Source: Endothia cerciana (taxonomy: Eukaryota; Ascomycota; Sordariomycetes; Diaporthales; Cryphonectriaceae). Taken from it: a DNA stretch of 64,000 bases. The stretch covers positions 107,501-171,500 of the forward strand of contig JALRMH010000055.1 of the NCBI GenBank assembly GCA_026119935.1, written 5' to 3'. Below the pieces are notes generated by a model. That model searched no databases and was not told where the DNA came from. It saw nothing but the letters and a program-made list of their open reading frames with translations. Positions within the stretch are counted from its first letter, which is position 1. Every line of letters begins with the position of its first letter. Position numbers and translations under genes: made by a program. This document shows, piece after piece, positions 1 to 11,384 of the stretch.

Positions 1-1153
1 GGAGACGCACATCTACGCCGGGGGCGGCGAGGTGGCCCACGAGGAGAGCCAGGCCGTGGCCGAGGGCCTGAGCAGGATCGAGGCCCGGGACGTCCGCTGG
101 TACTCGTACTTCACCACCTGGGACTTCTGGCTCGTCGTCGCGCTGGGCCAGTTCCTCTGCCTGTGCAACACGGCCACGAGCGTCTTCACCACGCTGCTCG
201 ACGACCACGGCACGTCCGTCCCGGCCTTCCAGACCTTCTTCAACTACGTCCTGCTCAGCCTGGTCTACGTCCCCTACATGTTCTACCGCTACGGCTGGCG
301 CAAGGTGGCCCGCATCGTGTGGAGGGACGGCTGGCGCTACTTCATCCTGTCCTTCCTCGACGTCGAGGGCAACTACTTCACCGTGCTCGCCTACCGCTAC
401 ACCAACCTGCTCAGCGCCCAGCTGCTCAACTTCTGGTCCATCGTCTGCGTCGTCGTCGTCTCCTCCCTGCTCCTCCGGGTCCGCTACCGGCCCTTCCAGA
501 TCCTCGGCATCCTCATCGCCTGCGGCGGCATGGGCATGCTGCTGGGGTCCGACGCCATGACGAGCGGCACCGCCGGCGGCGCCCCCAACAAGCTCAAGGG
601 CGACCTGTTCGGCCTCGCGGGCGCCACCTGCTACGGCCTCAGCAACGTCTTCGAGGAGTGGTACGTCTCCCGCCGCCCCCTGTACGAGGTCCTGTCCTTC
701 ATGGGCTTCATCGGCATGTTCGTCGGGGGCGCCACCGCCGCCATCTTCGACCGCTACACCTTCCAGCAGGCCACCTGGAACGGCCCCGTCATCGGGTACA
801 TCGTCGGCTACACCCTGGCGCTCTTCATCTTCTACACCTTCGCCCCCTTCATCCTGCGCATGGGCTCCGCCGCCTTCTTCGACATCAGCCTCCTGACGGG
901 CAACTTCTGGGGCGTCATCATCGGCATCCACGTCTTCGGCTACGGCGTCGCCACCCTGTACCCCGTCGCGTTCGTGCTCATCATCATCGGGCTCGTCGTC
1001 TACTTCCTCGCCGGGAGCATCCTGGGCGACTCCAAGAAGCCGTGGCTGGGGACCAACCAGGAGGAGGGCGTCGCGGGCTTCGGGACGGCCAAGCTCAAGG
1101 CCCTCGACGAGGCGAGGAAGCAGGGCATCACCGCCCAGGAGCAGCCCGTCTAA
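1..1153 (+). CDS. SLC35F1/F2/F6-type membrane transporter, 3' part
   Basis: The reading frame is open from the first bases of the window (frame of position 2) to TAA at 1151-1153, so the 5' end lies outside. The visible ~383 residues hold about ten hydrophobic segments typical of the drug/metabolite transporter superfamily. The pattern matches fungal members of the SLC35F (DUF914) family: an aromatic N-terminal WDFWLVVALGQFLCLCNTAT segment, a YRYTNLLSAQLLNFWSI segment, and a GDLFGLAGATCYGLSNVFEEW segment of the second half-repeat. The family is predicted to be Golgi or endomembrane solute carriers with poorly defined substrates. The C-terminal ~50 residues are soluble and charged. No intron is visible here. 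The family assignment is firm; the substrate is unknown. An internal ATG at 32 is probably not the real start. Confidence 0.88.
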   Translation, partial: ETHIYAGGGEVAHEESQAVAEGLSRIEARDVRWYSYFTTWDFWLVVALGQFLCLCNTATSVFTTLLDDHGTSVPAFQTFFNYVLLSLVYVPYMFYRYGWRKVARIVWRDGWRYFILSFLDVEGNYFTVLAYRYTNLLSAQLLNFWSIVCVVVVSSLLLRVRYRPFQILGILIACGGMGMLLGSDAMTSGTAGGAPNKLKGDLFGLAGATCYGLSNVFEEWYVSRRPLYEVLSFMGFIGMFVGGATAAIFDRYTFQQATWNGPVIGYIVGYTLALFIFYTFAPFILRMGSAAFFDISLLTGNFWGVIIGIHVFGYGVATLYPVAFVLIIIGLVVYFLAGSILGDSKKPWLGTNQEEGVAGFGTAKLKALDEARKQGITAQEQPV

Positions 1154-1851
1154 GGGAGGCCCCGAGGGCGTCCAGACACCATCCGGGCAGGCTGGGAAAG
1201 GGGGAGGGGGTTTGTGGGAGTGTTGCAGACCTGAGGCGTGGGCGGGAGGACTGATGAAGAGATCTGAGATGTGTAGTGCCAGATGATGCTGCTGCCGCCT
1301 GGGGTCTCTCATTTTGGCTTCTTCATATACCCCTCTCTGGCGGGCCCTGATGGTTCACCGCACCACATTAATGTATTCTGAGACTCATGTAGAAAACCGA
1401 AGATCCTCAGGGCGCCCCTCCTCCCTCATGCGTGTACCCACGCTCTGTGCTCATCGGGACAGGACGGCTACCGGATTAGATCAAGACACGGTGAAGGCAC
1501 GTGAAAGAAGAGTACTGAAGCGCCACAACCTATGGCGCAGCTGTGTCCGTCCCGGGGCCGATCTGTTGCCTGCCTGCCCTCAAGAACATTATTACGTTTC
1601 TTAGATCCGGAAAACCGAGGCCAACGCTGCGTGAGAGGACCTCCCCCTATCGCGTACGGACCACCACCGTGTATGTGTCTTATACTTACCTATCGAACGC
1701 CTAGGGGAGAGGGCCAAGAAGGCGAGCCATATGCCCGTACGAAGGAAAAGGAGAAGAAGCCGTATATAACCATTCCTGTCGGGGGAGGGGATGACAGGGA
1801 GTCACCATCGGAGTACGGCCGAGAGTGGTCCTGTAGGGTGGTCACCTCCCC

Positions 1852-1972
1852 GTCCCTCCTCCTCGTCCCCCTCCCTCCCCTCCCTCCCCTCCCTCCCCTC
1901 CCTCTCCTCCCTCTCCTCCCCCTCCTCCCCCTCCTCCTCCTCCTCCTCCTCCTCCTCCTCCTCCTCCTCCTC
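1852..1972. repeat. Pyrimidine tract, CCTCC then CTC/CCT trinucleotide repeat
   Basis: About 120 nt of nearly pure C and T on the plus strand, changing from CCCTC-type units to perfect CCT triplets. It lies between genes and is a strong polypurine/polypyrimidine candidate. Confidence 0.9.
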
Positions 1973-3316
1973 AGCCCCAGAATACTACTGCCGGGTCCAG
2001 GTCCTGCAGCTTACAACCCCGAGACGACCCAAGCGGCCACGCCGTTACGTGGGGGCGTCTCTGTAGAGTTAACCTCACCCACACACTGTTTCCGTGGCGT
2101 TTCTCGAATCAAAAAATTTATGGAGGGGCACCTGGGCAGCCACAAGCAGCCTTCCACACCACACCACCACCACCATCAGGAAGCGGAAATGCGGGGTGGG
2201 CTCACCTCCCCGGGCCCCCTCCCCAGCCCCTTGGGCTAAGTCGCGACCTGGCCTCTGGATCCTACAATGGCCAGCTCGACTATGCCTTCCGAGTCCCTGG
2301 GATGGACGGGTGTGCGGGGTTGTGGCCCGTCTCGGCACCGTTCTGGTTCCTGCGGACCGACTGGGTACTGCAGCCAAGACGTGGGCGACCAGTGAGGGAG
2401 TGTGCTGTGGAGGAGGGTGGAAGCTGCGTGTGACTGCGGTATGCAGGACGCAGTGGTCCGCACGATGCGGGCAGACAACGTAGACGTGCACACATACACG
2501 CAACAAAAAAAAAAAGTGGCAGCATCTGGGCTGTTGATGAAGGGAGGGGGGGGCCAGGTCCGGAAGGGGCCCGGGGATCTGATCTAATTTATTGACCGGA
2601 ATCGAAGGACGCCGCGGCGTTTCCCTCCTTGCGCGGCGTGCTCTGCTTTGGAAGCTGCCCACCCCCAGGCCCACCACGGGCCTGTCTCAGCGGCTCAAGA
2701 CACGACTGTGTCCCAGCCAGCGCGCGCTTCCACGGATCGGGACCATGGTGCGCAGATCCAGGCGTCTCCTCCTCCCAAAGCCTGGTGACGGATCGCCAAG
2801 GCGGCGTGTCCGGACCGATATATTCGGGCAGGCTCCGGTAAGCCCCAGCCGATGGGCCTGGAGGAGACACCAGGCCCAACCTCTGCAGGTGGGGCGGGAG
2901 GGAGGGAGGTGGTCAAGGCTGGCGGGCTGCATGGCGACTGCTCATGAGGAATGACAATGATACGATGATCCGTGCAGAACACGACTCTGGCCCCGGCTTA
3001 GTTGGGGGGGGGGGAAGGGGGAGGGAGGTAGTCGGGACTTCTCCCCGATGCTCTGCGTGCGGCCATCAGTCACGCCGACAGGGCCGTGCTACTAAGGCAT
3101 GGAAGCCGGCTTCCAGAAAACACGGCCTCAGCTGGTGTGGTGGGACGTGCGACCTTAAGCACCCACCCGATGCGCAGGCGCATGCGAGACCTGAAGGGGT
3201 TGTGGTTGGGAGCCCGAGCCTTTTATTTTATTTTTTTTAATATCTTTTTATCTTATTGGGGGGGGGGGGGCCTGAACCTCGACGGCGTTTACCGAAAGTG
3301 GAAGCTGGATAATCTA

Positions 3317-3346
3317 TTACTACTACTACTACTACTACTACTACTA
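3317..3346. repeat. (TAC)n microsatellite
   Basis: About ten perfect TAC units. The last unit runs directly into a TACTATGGTA decamer. Confidence 0.9.
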
Positions 3347-4234
3347 TGGTATGTATGTAGCCCCGCCGGCTTCTTCTGTTAGTTCACTACATAAAGGGGG
3401 GGGGGGGTAAAGGGGGAGAGAGGTGTCCTGAGGCTGGCTGCATGGGAACCCGCGATGTGACGGTCAGTCGTGGGGTGTGGGCTCTCGACTCGGAGTCCGA
3501 GCAGACAGATGGGCGTGAGGGCCTCGGATCCATGGATCGTGAAGACGGAACACGACAGGCTGTAAGGCCATGGAGGAGATTGTCAGACGGGTGGTCGCAC
3601 AGGAGAAAGTGACAAGAGCGTGGCCTGGTCCGCCGGTGGTGATGACGATGGCGACCGGTTAGGTTACGTGGAGGATCGTTGCAGCGAGGTTTCAAACTAT
3701 GTGACTATGCCGTCCGAGGGTGCAGACTCCAGGCATAGGCATGGCATAGGCAAGGGTCATGCCTCAGTCGAGCCAACCTGCAGCCAGCCTCCTCCCACCC
3801 CCCCAAGCCTTGACGTGCGCAGATGGGGGGGGGGGTATGGGTTGGGTTGAGCAAGCGCCGTATGCGAGACCCAAAGCAAGGGAGAGCACATGCATGCAAG
3901 GGCTGGCCACGGCAGGACAAGGCAGGACACGCGACAGCCTCGTGACCTGCAGGTGTCACTTGGGTCTCAGGAGAGGGGGCCCAAGACAGGACAGGACAGG
4001 ACAGGACAGGACCGGAAACAGGACGATGGACGATGAGATAGAACCCAACCCTTGGACCCTCCGGGAGACCGTGACAGACGGGACAGGGCTGAGGAAAAAT
4101 GAACGATGGATCGAGATATCGAGAGGCTGACTTTGCCTCGTGGTGTTTTGCTGAGGAGGGACAGCATGACGACCGGCCGACCGACACTCTATTACTATGG
4201 CACTGTCAGAGGGCAATCTTCCAAAGCTCTCGAC

Positions 4235-4302
4235 AGGCCAGGGCCAGGGCCAGGCCAGGGCCAGGCCAGGGCCAGGCCAGGGCCAGGCCAGGGCCAGGCC
4301 AG
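4235..4302. repeat. GGCCAGG-type minisatellite
   Basis: Tandem units of about 11-12 nt built from GGGCCAGGCCA. Open frames on both strands across it are artefacts of the repeat. Confidence 0.9.
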
Positions 4303-5334
4303 ATCCATTCCCGGCCCTCGTCTTCTCTTCGATCGGGTCCAGAAGTATCTGCCCAGCCCACCGCGTCAGGTCAGGTCGCGCCATGCCCGTCGACCGGGCG
4401 TGAGCCAGCTCACCCGAGGGGATCGCCCGCCCAATGCCTGCAGGTGGCAGGAGGTGGTTCATTTCTCTCGAGATTGGCAATGGGCCAGGGGATATGAAGA
4501 GCCCATTACGTTTCGGGTGCCTGGAGCGTTGTCTTTGGTGGGGAGGGCGTGCTGGATATGAGATTACAAGTTAGTGGCCGACGGGTGGAACCTACGGTAC
4601 CACCAACACAGACAGACCATGGCCCGTCTGAACCGAATCTTGACCCTGTCCGTTGTTGGCCCCTGTGGCCCTGGCCTGACCTTCTGACCTTCTGACCTTC
4701 TATAGGGCCCGTCACCGAGGCGAATTCGATGCTTGGCCCCCCCCTGCCGCGTTTCCCCCACACGTTATCATACATACTACTACTATGGTACTTAGGAAGT
4801 AGTGTAGGCAGTGGTACTGCACCTCCAAAGGTCGATTCATCTCATGGTGCTGTGGTGACGACGCCCAGGGGCCTGTACCCGGTACTCTCACCACCTGGGC
4901 GCCTCCCCCCCCCCCCCAACTGGGCTCTCGTACTACAGTAGCAGTACATACCCTGAACAAGAAATGTCTCAGCGTTTCTTTTGGTCCTGGCGACGTCTGA
5001 GCCTTGCAGCCTTATCCGTTCTGCTCAGCGCCTCTCGCTCAGGTCGTAATCGTAATACCTAGAACCCCGTACCGAGTTGGCCCCCCCGTACGGTACCCCG
5101 GTACCCCACCCGATTTTCTGATTTTTCGGTTGGTTTTTCTCTTCTTTTTTTTTTGTTCCTGTCCCCCCCCCCCTCCTCGGGACTTTTTTATCTGTCCAGG
5201 AACCCACCATCCACTTTTACCTCAGGCCACCGATCTGCCCTTGACCTGCAGAGTGCCGTTACGCCGCGGTCTAATCCTCCCCCCCGGACCCGCCAATCCT
5301 GGGGCTTCTTTCCTTTTTATAATTACTATGTAAT

Positions 5335-5450
5335 TGAAAGAGAGAAGAGAAGGAAAGAAAAAAAAATTAAAATTAAAAAAAAATAAAAAAGAACAAGAAG
5401 AAAAATAAAAAATAAAAATAAAAATAAAAATAAAAAAAAAGGGGGGGGGG
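5335..5450. repeat. A-rich low-complexity tract ending in a G run
   Basis: AAAAAT/AAAGA-type repeats about 100 nt long followed by a run of G. No gene content is visible. Confidence 0.85.
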
Positions 5451-5865
5451 GGAGGAAAAGGGACTCGGGCGTGTTTAATCGCCGTCGCCTTGGTCGTTTT
5501 GTCCTTCTCTTGCCCTCTCCGCCCCTGTCTGAACTCCCTCCTCGGGGACTGTCTCCCTCTGAAAGGGACGAAGCCGCGATATACTGTACATACCACCCCC
5601 CCACTACAACACTACAAGGCCAGCGAGGCCGACGGTTGAGGGCACGGAGAGCCCCCGTTGACAGAGGGAGCAGGACTTGCGACTAGCACCTCCCGTCACC
5701 GTTCCATTCCATCCCGTCAGCGCTTGCGAGAGCCTCGGGAAATCCTACGCCGTGCCAAGTGCCAGTCCAGTGTCCACCCCTTTTTCCTTTCTCCCAGCCA
5801 TTCGCCCACCTTTCCTCTCTCTGCATCCGCTGTGGGCCCTTCTTCGACCCTGATCTGATCTGCCC

Positions 5866-5945
5866 CGACCTGACCCGACCCGACTCGACTTCGACTCGAC
5901 TCGACTCGACTCTTGCTGCTGCTGCTGCTGCTGCTGCTGCTGTCG
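5866..5945. repeat. GACCC/GACTC pentamers followed by (CTG)n
   Basis: Tandem CGACC and CGACT pentamers run directly into about nine CTG units. It lies about 1 kb upstream of the start codon at 6891. Confidence 0.85.
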
Positions 5946-6282
5946 TTGTCGTCTCGTCACTCTCGACCCGACCCCGTCCCGTCCTGTGCTGGTCTTTGTC
6001 CTGGCCAACTACACTCGACAACCCACCCGTCGACGTCGTCTCTGCTCCTCCTCCTCCCCCCCGTGCCTGCAGGACACACCCCCCCCCCCGGTGTGGCCTC
6101 GAGAGCCCATCATACGGCAGCCTCCACACACAAGAGAGGAAGAGGATAGGGCAATCGGTCAGGTCGCAACAAGATTTGGGTCTCGGTTTTGTGGTTTTTT
6201 TTTGTTTTGGTTTTTTGGGGGGTTTTTTAAAGAGAAAACTCTGTAAGCTCCCACCGTCTGCCATGTACCGCGCTGCCATGTG

Positions 6283-6394
6283 CCGTGCCGTGCCGTGCCG
6301 TGCTTGTGCTGTGCTGTGCTGTGCTGTGCTGTGCTGTGCTGTGCTGTGCTGTGCTATGCTGTGCTGTGCTGCGCTGCGCTGCGCTGTGCTGCTC
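6283..6394. repeat. (GTGCT)n pentanucleotide minisatellite
   Basis: About 110 nt of GTGCC, GTGCT and GCGCT pentamers. The variants are grouped: GTGCC on the left, GTGCT in the middle, GCGCT on the right. Confidence 0.9.
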
Positions 6395-6890
6395 CTCCAC
6401 TGCCTCCAGAGCCAATGCGCGATAAATTTTGTTACCGCACGCCTCTCCCGTCCCCTCTGCTCCTCACCCACCTGGGCGCCCTCGTCTGCATAACTCAACA
6501 CCACGGCCGGCGTCGTCAGTTCTCGTCGCGACTGGTGCATGATTGTCAGATTCCAATATGCCCGGCCCTGACCAGTGGTGATATGGGTGGGGGCGGTGCT
6601 GCTCTCGACCGGACCAGGCCTTGTCATTTCTGATTATATTGCTTCCCTTTTTTTTTTTAATCTTTTTTTTTTTAATTTTTTTTTTAACTCTTATCCTTCT
6701 TCCCTACCTTCTTCTTTTCCTCCTACCTGTCCTCGCGTGGCCGTGCTGACAAATGTCCTCCGATACGCAGTTGCTTCTTGTCACACCCCCCCCCCCCACC
6801 AAAAAAAAACAACAACCGGATCTCGCTCTCCTGTCACGCCACGCGCATACGTCGTTGCTTCTACTCCTCGGGGCATCATAAGCAGCCGTC

Positions 6891-7802
6891 ATGTCCTACT
6901 ACGGCGACTCGCAGTGGCCCGCCGGCGCCCAACCTGCCGGCGCCTGGGACCACCAGACGCCGCCGACACGCTCTGGTTTGCCTCCCACCAGCACCCCCGC
7001 AGGCTCGACCCGGACAGATATTGACAGTGCCCACCCAGGCGCGAGCTCAGCGATACCGCGCGAGGAAACCTCCGCATTCTGGTACCAGTTCGAGGGTACG
7101 TCTCCGCCCCCGGGCCGGATTGGGGCCTTCATCACGGTCAATCCCCGATAACAACGCGTTTCGTGGTCGCGTCGTGATACCCCCCCTGCGGGGGAGGATC
7201 TGGAAGACTCTCGCGACACGCGGGCAGCGGCATGTGGCACTGGAGCTGACCTTGAACGTGCAGAGGTGGAGCGGGCCATCGAGAACCTGGTCAAGAGCGG
7301 CAAGATGTTCGGTATGCCTGGGGCTAGACGTGAGTTCCAACAGCCTTTCCCTCCCGGCCCTGCCAGAACCTACCCCGACTTTGGTGAGTATACACACTTT
7401 TGTCAAGTGCTGCTGGCTGGGTCTCGTACACACCAGTGACCGGCTGACATTTTCCCCCCTCGCCCTCGTCGTAGACCCTCGCAACTCTGGCGGCCCCCAG
7501 CGCCCACACTCGGTCGAGTTCGACGGTCGGCCTGGGCACCCCTCGTCGAACCTCCAGAACTTCTACGCCTCCCAGCGACACCAGTCCTCGCGCGGCTCCA
7601 ACGAGGCGGAACAGATGATGCAGCACAAGAGGAGGATGGCGGCTCAGCGGGAGCGCGAGCTGCGCAATTACCACCAGGAGCAGCAGTTCAACCGAAGTAG
7701 GCCGCCCTCTTCTGTATAGCATCTTCAGGAAGCATTCCTATCGCAATGAGAAAACCCAAACCAAAAACACAAACCAAAAAACAAACAAAAAAAAAAAGAA
7801 AG

Positions 7803-7833
<31 letters not shown>

Positions 7834-8852
7834 AAAGAAAAGAGCAACGCGCGTTCCCCGAGAGAAAGAAAAGAGGCCAAGAAGCCAGCATGATGTGTGG
7901 TTGTCGCTGCTATCCCTCACTATCTCCATCCCATTCCCATCATCGCCTCAAGTGCGGCCTGACAGGTCGATGCCCCCCCCTGCGAATAGACATCTCCCCC
8001 TGGCACCAAGTACTGGACTGGACGCAGCGGGCTGACTGTCGCTTTTGAATAGCTGCCTTTGCCGACATGAACATCGGAGCCGGTGCCGGTGCCGGTGCCG
8101 GGGCCGGGGCCGGTCCTGCCACCGCCAGTGCCAATCCTGCCAACCCTGCCAACCCCAGCCGGCCTGATCGAAACATCAGCCCCAGCAACCTGTCCGAGGA
8201 GGCCCGCCGTGAGCTGATCGCCCGCCAGCGGAGCGCCCTGTACGGGGAGGGTCCCTTTGGCGATACGGGCGGCTACATTGACGAGACCGGAGCACCGCGA
8301 CAGGGGTTGCCCGCCGCGCACCACAGCGGGCCCGCCAACCTGCGAGGCCCCTCGCCCCTGGCCTACGAGTACGGCCGTAACCCGCCAGCCCACCCGGACG
8401 TCGGCGCCCAGTCCTCTGCTGACCCGGCGCCCGTCGGCGCCCGGCAGCCATCGCGGTCGAGTAGCAATGCCAGCCCGCAGTCCAACCCCGGCCCCAGGGG
8501 CCCGCTGGAGCAGACGAGCCGCACCAGCAACTCCTCGCCCGGCGGTGGATCCCCCCAGAACGCCAAGCCCTCTGCTGGCAAGATCGTGGCTCCTATCGGC
8601 ACTCGGCCCTCCGTGTCTTCTTCCGGCCAGGGCCCGATCAATCCCGTGCTTGTCAAACAGCCCGCCTCGTCCCCGTTGACCCACGGCTACAGCGCCCCTG
8701 GGGGTGGCGATGCAGCTGGCACCAGCACCTCGTCCGGCCCGGGCAATACGCCCTCCACCACTGCCTCAGGCGAGGGTGCTGCCGGGCTGGGCAACTGGGG
8801 CCAGCGGGGCGGCCCCTGGGGGCCCAAGACCCAGACGAGTGTCTGGGGTTAG
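6891..8852 (+). CDS. Conserved filamentous-fungal protein of unknown function, four exons
   Basis: Spliced model: exons 6891-7095, 7264-7383, 7475-7696 and 8053-8852, 448 residues. Introns have donors GTACGT, GTGAGT and GTAGGC, and each has a GCTGAC branch-like element before its acceptor. The start is the ATG opening MSYYGDSQWP. The conserved core spans the first splice junction and reads EEVERAIENLVKSGKMFG (about residues 69-85). A second charged block (MMQHKRRMAAQRERELRNYHQEQQ, about residues 160-182) suggests a short coiled helix. After a Gly-Ala repeat comes the conserved motif LSEEARRELIARQRSALYGEGPF (about residues 220-242). The remaining C-terminus is Ser/Pro/Gly-rich and probably disordered. 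There is no signal peptide or membrane segment. I recognise the pattern from Pezizomycotina hypothetical proteins but know of no function. The 356-nt last intron is the least certain part. Confidence 0.78.
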
Positions 8853-10448
8853 GAGCCCATAGGACACGCGTTCTCGTCCCTTGCTCCTCCCAGGAGAGGG
8901 ACGGAGGGGGTGGTGCTCTGATGGGAGCGGCAGTCACTGAACGATTCTTGAAAAAAGTATGACGATCTTGTATGCATTGATCTGGAGAACGGCGGGATAC
9001 GACCAGGTGTTTTCTGCTTTTGTGCTTCTTGATGGTCGGCATCTGCGGGAAGGCGTCCAGACACAATACCTGCTGCATCGGCATCGGCATCGGCATTGGC
9101 GTAGGCCTCTGATGAATCTGGCTGTGTGATGGGAGGTTTTGTTCTTATGGGAGGGAAACAACGGGGTAATCCTACCGGGTCTGGGTCTTTTGTTGTCATT
9201 TCTTTCTTTCTGAGGAGCGCAAAAAAGGTGGGAACAGGAGATACTCGAGTCGGGCGCCAGCCCAGGTCCAGGTCAATGGGACCGCCTTCTGTTGTCTGGT
9301 CTGGAGGGACGTTGGGCGGAGTTCAACTTTTTTTTCTTCTTCTTCTTTTCCTTCTTCTTTCTGGCGGTCTGCTGCGGGAGTCTTGTTCTTCGGACCTATG
9401 CCTAATACTTTCCTGTGGCCGGTGGTATGTTGGCGTTTTCTGTCTTGCTTAACCCCCCCCCTCTCCCCCTTTTTTAATCTCTCTTTTTTTCTTTCTTTCT
9501 TTTCCTTTTCCTCTCCCGGGGGCTGGGATCGGCGTTGAGATCATGCGTTCGCGATGTTGAGGGCGGTACCGGAAAGGGAGGGTTGAGTCCACGGTCAAAA
9601 TACCCGGCATGGGGGCGTAGGCACTTACCTGGATTCGTATCGCAATCAGCTTCACGGGATACCCTTCACACCAAAAAAAAAAAAAAAAAAAAAAAAAGGA
9701 GAGAAGATAGTCCTTATCCTTCACATAACGCGGGTTGTCACCGGGCAAAAAAAAAAAAGCGAAAATGGCAATAATAAAATAAAAAAAAGTTGTTTCTCAC
9801 CTGGGGGGTCGGGTAACTGTCCCCATCGCCGCCACGTTCAGTGCTCATCCAGGGCCACCTCTCAGTATCCTTGGGCGCAGTGACGGACGCACGGTACGAC
9901 TCAGCTTAATAACGATAATGTTGTTCGCCATGGTGATTTTATGAAGGCCCGTCTTAACGTAATCACTTCAGACCTTGCTGAGAGACCTGAGCGGTCGCGA
10001 AAAACCCACCTACCTACATGGCCTGCCTATGACCAGGGGCACATACGTACAGCCGCAACATGGATTAATTATGAATGCCCCCGTGGTCGAAAACTCGCGT
10101 CCCAACTTCGGCACACCAGCAGGAGACCATGGGCGGCGGTGTCTCGCAGAGGTGCGTGCCCCTGCTTTCGGACGCGCTCGTCTCCCGTCACACCGCCTCG
10201 GCGGTTATACTGGCGCCTCATACGGTTTCCACTGGGATCACCTGCGTTGACTGCGGAGGAATTGTTTTCCCGAGGTCCTCTCTGCTCGCAAGGTATTGAC
10301 AGACCGTTTATAGTAAATTTAAAAAAAAAAAAAACAAACAAAAAAACTGACGCTGATAAAACCACTAGTTGCACCCGGACGGACTATCACCACCTACGTA
10401 GCCCAAGTAACGCACCCCCGGCACGCCTATCCGATATCCATGGGACGG
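8853..10448. other. Intergenic region between convergent genes
   Basis: The flanking genes point towards each other, so both 3' ends fall here. It holds pyrimidine-rich stretches (9330-9520), a run of 25 A at 9673-9697 and other A-rich runs. I see no coding sequence. Confidence 0.6.
9673..9697. repeat. Poly(A) homopolymer of 25
   Basis: An uninterrupted run of A, followed 50 nt later by another A run. It is not next to a gene 3' end in a way that suggests a retrocopy. Confidence 0.9.
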
Positions 10449-11384
10449 TCAACCGCTCACCAGCGCCTTGAAACCAGCCTCCAAATCCATCAGGTCGTCC
10501 GCGCTCTTCGCCTTCCCACCCCAGACGACGGTGCCCCTGTCGTCGACAGCAAAGGCGCCTCCCTGCTGCCACTTATTCCCCATGCCCGGCTCCTCACCCG
10601 CCGGCGCCGGCGCATCACCCTCCCCCGTCAGGCCCGTACCGCGGCGCCCGATCGATGTCGCCACCTTGGCCCCGAGCCACCCCTTCTCCCTCCACGCGGC
10701 GGTCTGCGTGGCCGGGTTGAAGTAGTACCACACGGTCGACAGGCCGAGGCCCCAGGCCGCGTAGGCGGAGCGGTCCTCATCGAGGACCACCTGGACGTTC
10801 CAGGCGCCGCCGATGAGGTCGAGCCACTTCTGGGTGGCGGCGGCGGAGGAGTGGGACACGGCGATGCAGGTGACGTTGCTGAACTGGTGCTTGACGGAGA
10901 GCTCGCGGAGGGCGAGGAAGGTCCTCTGGGCGACTTTTGAGGTGTTAGTACCGGCGGCCCTGACCTGGTATACCTACCACCCGGGTAGATAAATATATAT
11001 AGGTTGTCGGGAGGACCTGTTTCGCTTACAAGCACACCCCACGCATCGCAGGAAGACGACGACCACCTTCCTCCCTCTACCAAGGACCAGCTTCCCATCT
11101 CTATCTGCCGGCGCAACGTCGCCGACCTTGGGAGGTTCCGGCGCTACAGGCACCGGCGGGGGGGCTGGTGATAGCCACGGCTGGACAGTGAGGGGGAGGC
11201 TCTTCGCGGTCATCCACCTGGGCCAGGAGGACGACTCCTCCACCTCATCTGCATCCAGGCCGGCCTCCGCTGCCCTCGCGCTCTTTTTTGCAGAGTGTGT
11301 CTCAGCGGGCGACACGAAGCCGAGGGCATCCTTGGGGATGCCCAGCCTCTTCATAGCAAGCTTCGTCCCGAGGCTGGAGAACAT
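10449..11384 (-). CDS. AhpC/TSA_2 (PRXL2-like) thioredoxin-fold protein
   Basis: Spliced on the minus strand: exon 1 11384-11030, intron 10934-11029 (GTAAGC donor, CTAAC branch, AAG acceptor), exon 2 10933-10449; 279 residues. The N-terminus MFSSLGTKLAMKRLGIPKDA is typical of fungal members. A Pro-rich linker leads into the thioredoxin-like domain: VGDVAPADRDGKLVLGRGRKVVVVFLRCVGCAF. The candidate redox site is C114-V-G-C117 at the end of the first strand, as in the AhpC-TSA_2 group (PF13911). The rest (EDRSAYAAWGLGLSTVWYYFNP, then GNKWQQGGAFAVDDRGTVVWGG) follows that family's layout. It is probably cytosolic; a peroxidase or disulfide-redox role is inferred, not demonstrated. The acceptor is AAG rather than YAG, but it restores the frame exactly at CAFAQRTF. 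Confidence 0.88.

Larger units (their letters stand above)
1154..6890. other. Long intergenic region rich in low-complexity DNA, no convincing gene
   Basis: 5.7 kb with no reading frame that looks like a conserved protein. Long open frames here come from simple repeats (CCT, GGCCAGG, GTGCT, GACTC, CTG units) and are open on both strands, as repeat shadows are. The last part, about 5.7-6.89 kb, is pyrimidine-rich and leads into the gene at 6891, so it probably holds that gene's promoter and 5' leader. Two copies of the decamer TACTATGGTA lie at 3342 and 4781. Confidence 0.6.

Noticed and set aside
5683..6627. Long minus-strand open frame of 314 codons
   Set aside because: Its length comes from the GTGCT and CTG/GACTC repeats, which leave several frames open on both strands; no conserved domain is visible.
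7207..7263. Alternative acceptor at 7206 for intron 1 of the 6891 gene
   Set aside because: It is an AAG acceptor without a branch point; the CAG at 7263 follows GCTGAC and restores the conserved EEVERAIENLVKSGK block.
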